From Syntrophus sp. (in: bacteria) (GTDB lineage: Bacteria; Desulfobacterota; Syntrophia; Syntrophales; UBA5619): a DNA stretch of 14,867 bases. This document shows positions 7,192-14,867 of this stretch, in pieces; positions within the stretch are counted from its first letter, which is position 1; each line of letters opens with the position of its first letter. The notes beneath the pieces were generated by a model that searched no databases, had not been told where the DNA came from, and saw only the letters and a list, made by a program, of their open reading frames with translations. The stretch covers positions 1 through 14,867 of the forward strand of contig PNOO01000035.1 of NCBI GenBank assembly GCA_013824905.1. The letters run 5' to 3'. The position numbers were made by a program, and so were the translations under genes.

Positions 7192-8289
7192 ATGGTCGAA
7201 CAGAGCAGGCAAAAGGGAGTTGTCGGCAGGGAACTCGGCATCGCCGTCGTCGGTGCGGGTCGCATGGGGACGCGGCGGGCCCATATTGCCTCCACCCATC
7301 CCGCGGTCCGGTTCCTGGCGATCGCGGATATCGACCCCGCTCGCGCCCGAGCCATTGGAGAGAAGGTGAATGCCGATTTTTCCTCGGGTGACAACCTTGA
7401 GGTGATCTCCCGACCCGAGGTGAACGCGGTCATCGTCTCCACACCCGAGCACGATCATACCCTTGCCGTTCTCCAGGCCCTCGATTTGGGAAAGCCCGTT
7501 CTGGTGGAAAAGCCGATAGCCCTCGCTCTCGACGACGCCAGAAAAATCGTGGCGGCGGTCCGGGAGGCCAAAGGCGATCTCTTTGTGGGCTATAGCAAGC
7601 GGTACACGCGCTCCTATATCCTCGCCAAGGAGTACATCGCGAAAGGCTGTCTGGGGCAGATGCTCGGGGCGACGACCCGCGTCTACAACTCGCGGGCCCA
7701 GGCCTTCCAGATCCTCAAGCGTTCCCCCCACGCCTCGCCGGTCCTCGATGTCCTTACGTACTACGTCGATCTCGTTTTGTGGTTTTTTGAAGGCAACGCC
7801 CCGGCGGAGGTGGTGGCGCGCGGTCAGAAGGGGGTATTTCGGGCCGCGGGATACGGCGCGGATGACGTGACCTGGGCGATCCTGACCTTTGCCGACGGCG
7901 CGGTCGTGAGCCTTGGCGTGGACTATGCACTCCCGGAGAAGTACCCGAGCCTCGGGCAGAGCCCGCGGATGGAGGTCCTCGGTACGGAAGGGGTGATCCT
8001 GCTCGATGAGGACCACAAGGAGCATATCATCTATACGAACCGGGGGGTCTCCCACGGCTATGTCCCCGGTCACGACGTGAATATGGCCTTCCTGGGCACG
8101 TCTTCGTCCGGGGACTTTGCCCTGGGCGATTTCTGGGGGCCCCAGGCCGATGAAACCCGGGGCTGGCTGGATTACCTCTCGACCGGTCGCCCCTGCATCC
8201 TCCCCCGGCCCGAGGAGGGGCTCAGGACATTGGAGGTTACCCTGGCGATCGAACGGGCGGCCAAAACAAAAGAGTCGGTCACATTATAA
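7192..8289 (+). CDS. Gfo/Idh/MocA family NAD(P)-dependent oxidoreductase
   Basis: Probable dehydrogenase of the glucose-fructose oxidoreductase / inositol dehydrogenase / MocA family, 365 residues, cytoplasmic. The N-terminal Rossmann fold has VVGAGRMG at 19-26 and an acidic residue after strand 2 (ADID, 45-48), which favours NAD(H). STPEHDHT lies at 83-90. EKP at 106-108 carries the family's catalytic lysine K107. In the C-terminal domain, SPVLDVLTYYVDLVLWFFEG (182-201) stands where the family usually has an Asp...His-x-x-Asp pattern; tyrosine replaces the usual histidine. The substrate is likely a sugar acid, polyol or other hydroxy acid, but is unknown. The ribosome site GGAGGTGA lies at 7180-7187. 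The gene is clearly more G+C-rich than the tctBA genes. tctC2 follows after 15 bases. Confidence 0.85.
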   Translation: MVEQSRQKGVVGRELGIAVVGAGRMGTRRAHIASTHPAVRFLAIADIDPARARAIGEKVNADFSSGDNLEVISRPEVNAVIVSTPEHDHTLAVLQALDLGKPVLVEKPIALALDDARKIVAAVREAKGDLFVGYSKRYTRSYILAKEYIAKGCLGQMLGATTRVYNSRAQAFQILKRSPHASPVLDVLTYYVDLVLWFFEGNAPAEVVARGQKGVFRAAGYGADDVTWAILTFADGAVVSLGVDYALPEKYPSLGQSPRMEVLGTEGVILLDEDHKEHIIYTNRGVSHGYVPGHDVNMAFLGTSSSGDFALGDFWGPQADETRGWLDYLSTGRPCILPRPEEGLRTLEVTLAIERAAKTKESVTL

Positions 8290-8304
8290 AACGGAGGTGA
8301 AGCC

Positions 8305-9291
8305 ATGAAAAGCAGAGCACGCATTGTGTTAATCTCTCTCATCTCAATCCTGACCCTGGCCAATCTATCCCTGGCCGCCGAATATCCGGCCAAAACCGTC
8401 ACCATCATCAATCCGAATGCCCCCGGAGGCGGTCATGACGTCGCTGCGCGCGCCTTCGCAACGGTTGCGGAAAAGATGTTAGGACAGCCCTTTGTCGTTG
8501 TGAATAAGGCGGGCGCTTCCACGATGCTGGGCATGACGGCCGTCGCTCAGTCCGCCCCCGACGGATACACCCTCGGCATGGACTCGACCACGACCACAAA
8601 TGCCCTGGCATGGGAGATAGCAAACGGCCGAAAGCCGCCGATCACCCGGGATGATCTTCTTCCCGTCGGAGGGCTGAGCGTCAATGTGCCTCTGGTGATT
8701 GTCCCTTACAACAGCCCCTGGAAAACGATGACCGACATGGCAAAAGATTTGAAGGCCAGGCCGAATCAATATGCCTTCTGCTCCGGAGGGCTATATGGAG
8801 GAACCCATCTGCCCGCCGAGGTCCTGCTGCAGGCGATCGGGACAAAGGCCCGGCATGTCCCCCACAAAGGCGGCGGTCCCTGTCTTGCGGCAGTGGTGGG
8901 CGAGCACGTCCATTTCTCCACCCAGTGGGCGGGCACATCGATTCCTCTTGCACAGGGGAAAAAAGTGAGGATTCTCGCCGTTCAGGGCGATGAAAGGATG
9001 AAGTCCATCCCGGAGGTGCCGACCATCAAAGAAGAGGGGGTCGATGCCGAGTGGATCCAATGGCTGGGGATTTCCGTCCCCCGAAAGACTCCCGCACCGC
9101 TTGCGGCCCAGATCAAGGCGATGGTGAAAAAAGTTGCCCAGGACGCGGCGTTCAATAAAATATTGGAGAGCCAGGGAGCCGAAGCGCGCTACATGAACAG
9201 TGAGGAGGTGGAGAAATTCATCAAAGAGGAATCGGCGGTGGTGGCGAAAATCTACACGTCGCTCCTTGCGGAAGAGAAAAGTAAAAAATGA
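8305..9291 (+). CDS. tctC: TTT periplasmic solute-binding protein TctC (2)
   Basis: Second TctC/Bug-family binding protein, 328 residues. The signal peptide covers about 1-25 (hydrophobic 7-22, cut after SLAA or nearby), and the mature start EYPAKTVTII is typical. Ligand-loop features are APGGGHD (39-45), PDGYTL (85-90), CSGGLYGGTH (around 159-168), RHVPHKGGGP and VPTIKEEGVDAEW. It carries the shared WEIANGRKPP segment at 103-112. A full anti-SD match GGAGGTGA (8293-8300) starts 4 bases after the oxidoreductase stop, so the two genes are translationally linked. It is most likely the binding protein for TctB2/TctA2, from which the oxidoreductase separates it; that assignment is inferred from position. 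It is the last gene on this strand, facing the response-regulator gene. Confidence 0.92.
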   Translation: MKSRARIVLISLISILTLANLSLAAEYPAKTVTIINPNAPGGGHDVAARAFATVAEKMLGQPFVVVNKAGASTMLGMTAVAQSAPDGYTLGMDSTTTTNALAWEIANGRKPPITRDDLLPVGGLSVNVPLVIVPYNSPWKTMTDMAKDLKARPNQYAFCSGGLYGGTHLPAEVLLQAIGTKARHVPHKGGGPCLAAVVGEHVHFSTQWAGTSIPLAQGKKVRILAVQGDERMKSIPEVPTIKEEGVDAEWIQWLGISVPRKTPAPLAAQIKAMVKKVAQDAAFNKILESQGAEARYMNSEEVEKFIKEESAVVAKIYTSLLAEEKSKK

Positions 9292-9524
9292 AGTCCCGTC
9301 TCTCCGGACGGGTATTGCCGAGAAGGTCGTCTACAAAGGGGGGATCGTCACCCGATCCCTCCTCGACGACGCTTTATAAGACATTTTCCGGTTCATCCGG
9401 TTCTTGCGTACTTTTTGATGTGGAAAAGTATGCGCCTACAGGATGACTTCTCTCTTTGGAGAAAATCAAGCCGCAGCAAGAACGTCATTGGTCGTCCAAA
9501 AACACTTACATATGATCAATATGT
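9292..9524. other. Hairpin-rich spacer between convergent genes
   Basis: Convergent intergenic region between tctC2 and the response regulator. It contains CCCGTC/GACGGG (9295-9312) and the larger hairpin at 9326-9370. A third stem, TACTTTT/AAAAGTA (9409-9430), has an 8-base loop. The palindrome-like ACATAT-GATCA-ATATGT lies next to the regulator stop codon. A short open frame at 9290-9379 reads as possible protein debris. No functional gene is supported. Confidence 0.5.
9326..9370 (+). terminator. Large stem-loop after tctC2, candidate terminator
   Basis: GTCGTC (9326-9331) pairs with GACGAC (9365-9370). Inside it, GGGGGGATCG (9338-9347) pairs with CGATCCCTCC (9353-9362), with one G-U pair around the 5-base loop TCACC. 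A smaller stem at 9295-9312 comes just before. The structure is strong, but only a short T-run (GCTTTAT) follows, so it may halt transcription only in part or mainly protect the message end. Confidence 0.45.
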
Positions 9525-10154
9525 CTATTTTTCTGCCAGCGTCTCGCCTGCTTCTTTTTCTCCCCCTGATTCCTCTTTTTCCATATCCGGAGCGCCGTCG
9601 CTGGCGCCTTTTGCATCTTCTTTCACCTTTGGCTTATCTTTATCCAAATCCAAAAGCCATTCAACTTGAGATTGTTTTGCAATCTCCCTGCAAATAGCCT
9701 CGGCCTTCCGCGACCGTTCGGGTTCCTTCTTTGCGTAATAACTCAGGATCTTAGCCCCGATTTCCATGCACTTAAAGGGTTTGATGATGTAGCCCTCAAT
9801 ACCCAGCTTTACGCAGGACAGGATATCCTCACTGCCGGATACCGACGTTGCCATCACGATGGTTGTCTTCTTGTCTTTAACGGTAGTCCGAATCGATTTC
9901 AATACCTGAAATCCGGTCATTTCCTGCAGATATATGTCAAGCACGATGATATCGGGATACCATTCATCATAGACAAGAAGGGCTTTTTTTCCCGAGGCGA
10001 CCATTTTTTTATCGAATATTTGATTGAAAAGTCCCTTGTCATATAGCAACTGGGTGGTATGGTCATCCTCAACAACCAATATCTTGATCTTGTCCGTGCC
10101 ATTCTGTGAGCATTGCGGCTCAAGCAAACCATCCACTTTGTCTTTTGCCAACAT
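9525..10154 (-). CDS. REC-only response regulator with charged tail
   Basis: Single-domain response regulator that would accept phosphate from a histidine kinase or HPt domain. Residue numbers here count from an upstream in-frame ATG at 10178. The receiver domain spans about 31-150 with acidic pair D38/D39 (LVVEDDH), phospho-acceptor D81 (IIVLDIY), switch residues T111/S112 (MATSVSG) and K133 (IIKPFK). No DNA-binding or enzymatic output domain follows. Instead there is a roughly 65-residue hydrophilic tail rich in Lys, Glu, Asp and Gly, probably disordered. The start at 10154 is preferred because AAGGGGAAC precedes it at a good distance; the ATG at 10178 has only a distant GGAG. It lies 170 bases downstream of the hybrid kinase on the same strand and is a plausible partner. 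Confidence 0.82.
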   Translation of the reverse strand: MLAKDKVDGLLEPQCSQNGTDKIKILVVEDDHTTQLLYDKGLFNQIFDKKMVASGKKALLVYDEWYPDIIVLDIYLQEMTGFQVLKSIRTTVKDKKTTIVMATSVSGSEDILSCVKLGIEGYIIKPFKCMEIGAKILSYYAKKEPERSRKAEAICREIAKQSQVEWLLDLDKDKPKVKEDAKGASDGAPDMEKEESGGEKEAGETLAEK

Positions 10155-10255
10155 GCGGCGTTCCCCTTCAGTAGGCATATATTACTGCAACTCCATCCCG
10201 ACCGGAAACAGGTACTTATTAAGCGCTGCCGGCCTCCTCCGCGCTCTGTCGCTAT

Positions 10256-10284
10256 CATATATAATGTCCGGGCAAACTCGGCAA
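10256..10284 (-). promoter_or_regulatory. Sigma-70-like promoter candidate for the response regulator
   Basis: On the minus strand TTGCCG (10284-10279) is separated by 17 bases from TATATG (10261-10256), within the longer A+T-rich stretch ATTATATATGATAG. It lies in the 170-base gap between kinase and regulator genes and would let the regulator be transcribed separately from the kinase. The -35 matches 4 of 6 positions. This is sequence-pattern evidence only. Confidence 0.4.
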
Positions 10285-10348
10285 GAAAAATGTGTCACGC
10301 TGCCTGTCGCTTGTGTTGGTTCATGACTCCAATAATGATTTGCCTTAG

Positions 10349-13474
<3,126 letters not shown>

Positions 13475-13557
13475 TGCGTTCCCCCCATGTCGTGAGAAAC
13501 AATAACGGTTGAAAAGAAAGGTAAAGCTTTTTATTGGAATTGTCTTAACCTTAGGCG

Positions 13558-13586
13558 ATAGTGCCTCGTATCCACTGGATTGTCAA
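13558..13586 (-). promoter_or_regulatory. Sigma-70-like promoter candidate for the hybrid kinase
   Basis: On the minus strand a perfect -35, TTGACA (13586-13581), is followed after 17 bases by CACTAT (13563-13558), a weak -10 with 3 of 6 matches. It lies 84 bases upstream of the kinase start. The GGATTGT copy at 13577 overlaps the -35 box, where a regulator could act. The -35 and spacing are good and the -10 is poor. Confidence 0.4.
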
Positions 13587-13743
13587 ATGGAAAATGGTCC
13601 TATCGGTGCGGATTGTCCCCTGAAATCAGCAACTATTCCTGACTCTGCTGGATTGTTGAGGAAGCAAGACATTTTAGACACGTACTCTAACCCGGATGAA
13701 CCCATTGTCCATAACTATACTGCAAAGGAATGGTCCCAAAATG

Positions 13744-13778
13744 GTGAAGCTCCCCGTCCACAGGGCGGGGAGCTTCAC
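13744..13778 (-). terminator. 13-bp perfect hairpin downstream of tctC3
   Basis: GTGAAGCTCCCCG (13744-13756) and CGGGGAGCTTCAC (13766-13778) form a perfect 13-bp stem around the 9-base loop TCCACAGGG. It lies 58 bases after the tctC3 stop codon on that strand, so it is well placed to end the tctC3 message. After the stem the minus strand reads CATTTTGGG, a short T-run, so termination may be partial. An alternative is a mobile palindromic element or the folded end of an insertion sequence. Confidence 0.45.
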
Positions 13779-13836
13779 GGCAATGAAGAACCGACGAGGC
13801 GGGTCTTGCGGGTTGCGCTCCCGGTCTGACAATCCT

Positions 13837-14826
13837 CTATTTTTTCTGTGCCGCTTCCTTTACAAGTTCCACTTCGGTGGCTGCAATGATCTTTGACTCC
13901 TTGTCCATCCACTTGGCCAATTCCTCGCCATCCAAGTAGGAGACTTCATCCCCCGGTTTTTCGATCATGTCGATGAACGCTTGGTCTTGAGCCACTTTTT
14001 TCGTCACTTCCCTGAGTTTTTCCACAATGGGGGCAGGGGTGTTTTTTGGCGCCATGATTCCTACCCATCCATAATATTCCGCATCGATTCCGAGCTCTTT
14101 GACGGTCGGGATATCGGGCACGGATTTGAGTCTCTTGCCGCCCACCACAGCCAGGACCTTTAATTTATTTCCCTTTACGAGAGGGAGGGTTGTGGGCGGA
14201 TATTGGGCTGCGAAATCGACATGTTTGCCTACGACAGACGCAAGACAGGGCCCTCCTCCCGTAAACGGAACATGGCGAAACTTCAGCCCGGCGGCCTTTG
14301 AAAAAATTTCGATCGGCAGGTGGCTCATTCCATAGAGACCGCCGGAGCAGAAGGCCATTTGGCCCGGTTTGGTCTTTGCGTCATTGACAAAGTCAGCCAG
14401 GGTCTTATACGGGGAATCAACGGGCACGATCAGCAGCGTTGGGCTCATCGTGAATGAACCGATGGATGTAAAATCTTTTCTGGTGAACGGAGGTTTACGG
14501 CCGTTGGCAATCTCCCATTCGACCGCATTGGTGATATTCACGGAGCCCACGAGAAGGGTATATCCGTCCGGTGCGGCCTGAGCCACCGACGTTCCCCCCA
14601 CCATTCCGGTGGCGCCTGCTTTGTTGACGACCGTAACAGGTTGTCCCAGATATTTTTCGGCCACTGCTGCAAACGCCCGTGCTTGAACATCGAGAGTTCC
14701 TCCGGGCGCCATCGGGTTCACCAGGGTAATGGGTTTGGTCGGATAATCGCCTGCTGCAAAAAGGACGGGTGTGATGCCTAAAACAATCATGATGCAGATA
14801 AGGGTGATGCGTAACATGCGTTTCAT
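13837..14826 (-). CDS. tctC: TTT periplasmic solute-binding protein TctC (3), orphan
   Basis: Third TctC/Bug-family binding protein, 329 residues, on the opposite strand and without adjacent tctA or tctB in view. The signal peptide covers about 1-25 (MKRMLR then hydrophobic, cut near LFAA), and the mature part begins with the usual YPTKPITLV. Motifs are APGGTLD (40-46), PDGYTL (86-91), WEIANGRKPP (104-113), CSGGLYGMSH, RHVPFTGGGP and VPTVKELGIDAEY. The start at 14826 is chosen because GGGAGG (14835-14840 on the plus strand) is 8 bases upstream; an ATG two codons earlier (14832) sits only 2 bases from that site. It could feed either TctAB complex, or act with the neighbouring kinase as a sensor; both are inference. 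Upstream control lies outside the window. Confidence 0.91.
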   Translation of the reverse strand: MKRMLRITLICIMIVLGITPVLFAAGDYPTKPITLVNPMAPGGTLDVQARAFAAVAEKYLGQPVTVVNKAGATGMVGGTSVAQAAPDGYTLLVGSVNITNAVEWEIANGRKPPFTRKDFTSIGSFTMSPTLLIVPVDSPYKTLADFVNDAKTKPGQMAFCSGGLYGMSHLPIEIFSKAAGLKFRHVPFTGGGPCLASVVGKHVDFAAQYPPTTLPLVKGNKLKVLAVVGGKRLKSVPDIPTVKELGIDAEYYGWVGIMAPKNTPAPIVEKLREVTKKVAQDQAFIDMIEKPGDEVSYLDGEELAKWMDKESKIIAATEVELVKEAAQKK

Positions 14827-14867
14827 GGTCATTGCCTCCCTCTTTTATTTCGGATGAATCAAACTCC

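Larger units (their letters stand above)
13475..13836. other. Spacer between tctC3 and the hybrid kinase
   Basis: 362 bases between two minus-strand genes. It contains a hairpin at 13744-13778, a promoter candidate for the kinase (13558-13586), and three copies of GGATTGT on the plus strand at 13577, 13610 and 13650. A plus-strand frame starting with TTG at 13509 has no ribosome site and runs through the hairpin; it is not considered a gene. Several GGAC-type motifs on the minus strand could be decayed insertion-sequence sequence, but this is not secure. Confidence 0.5.

Noticed and set aside
7165..8073. 302-codon open frame on the minus strand
   Set aside because: It lies wholly opposite the well-supported MocA-type dehydrogenase, has no ribosome site, and its translation is His/Arg/Asp-rich as expected for the complement of a G+C-rich gene.
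13509..13829. 106-codon plus-strand frame whose start resembles a signal peptide
   Set aside because: It begins with TTG and has no ribosome site, overlaps the kinase promoter candidate and the perfect hairpin, and shows no recognisable domain.

Overview
The window is a bacterial transport locus. It carries two tandem tripartite tricarboxylate transporter (TTT) units, three periplasmic binding-protein genes, three enzyme-like genes and a two-component signalling pair. The base composition is moderately G+C-rich, strong GGAGG ribosome sites precede almost every gene, and TTT binding proteins of one clade are expanded. A soluble hybrid histidine kinase of the BarA type is also present. Together these suggest a Gram-negative proteobacterium or Desulfobacterota-like (former deltaproteobacterial) anaerobe. 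The assignment is an inference from style and content; no rRNA or other marker gene is present.

Layout, plus strand, 256-9291: tctB1 - tctA1 - tctC1 - ketopantoate-reductase-like gene - small cupin - tctC remnant - tctB2 - tctA2 - repeat-like spacer - Gfo/Idh/MocA oxidoreductase - tctC2. Most spacings are short and several ribosome sites touch the preceding stop codon, so 256-6920 could be one transcript. 7192-9291 is a tightly linked pair that may be read through or have its own start. The left edge (about 1-110) holds short direct repeats resembling the end of an insertion sequence.

Layout, minus strand, 14826 down to 9525: a third tctC, then a 1041-residue hybrid histidine kinase (GAF-PAS-HisKA-HATPase-REC-REC-HPt), then a REC-only response regulator. 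They converge on tctC2 at a hairpin-rich spacer (9292-9524).

Working model: TctC proteins bind a carboxylate in the periplasm and deliver it to the TctA/TctB membrane complexes. The NAD(P)-dependent reductase/dehydrogenase-like enzymes and the cupin would act on the imported compound. The substrate cannot be read from the sequence. All three TctC proteins share an unusual WEIANGRKPP segment, so they are close paralogues, but they differ in the loops expected to contact ligand. The clearest non-obvious observation is an 18-codon tctC C-terminal remnant just upstream of tctB2. It shows that the locus once held a further tctC copy and was rearranged around the reductase and cupin genes.
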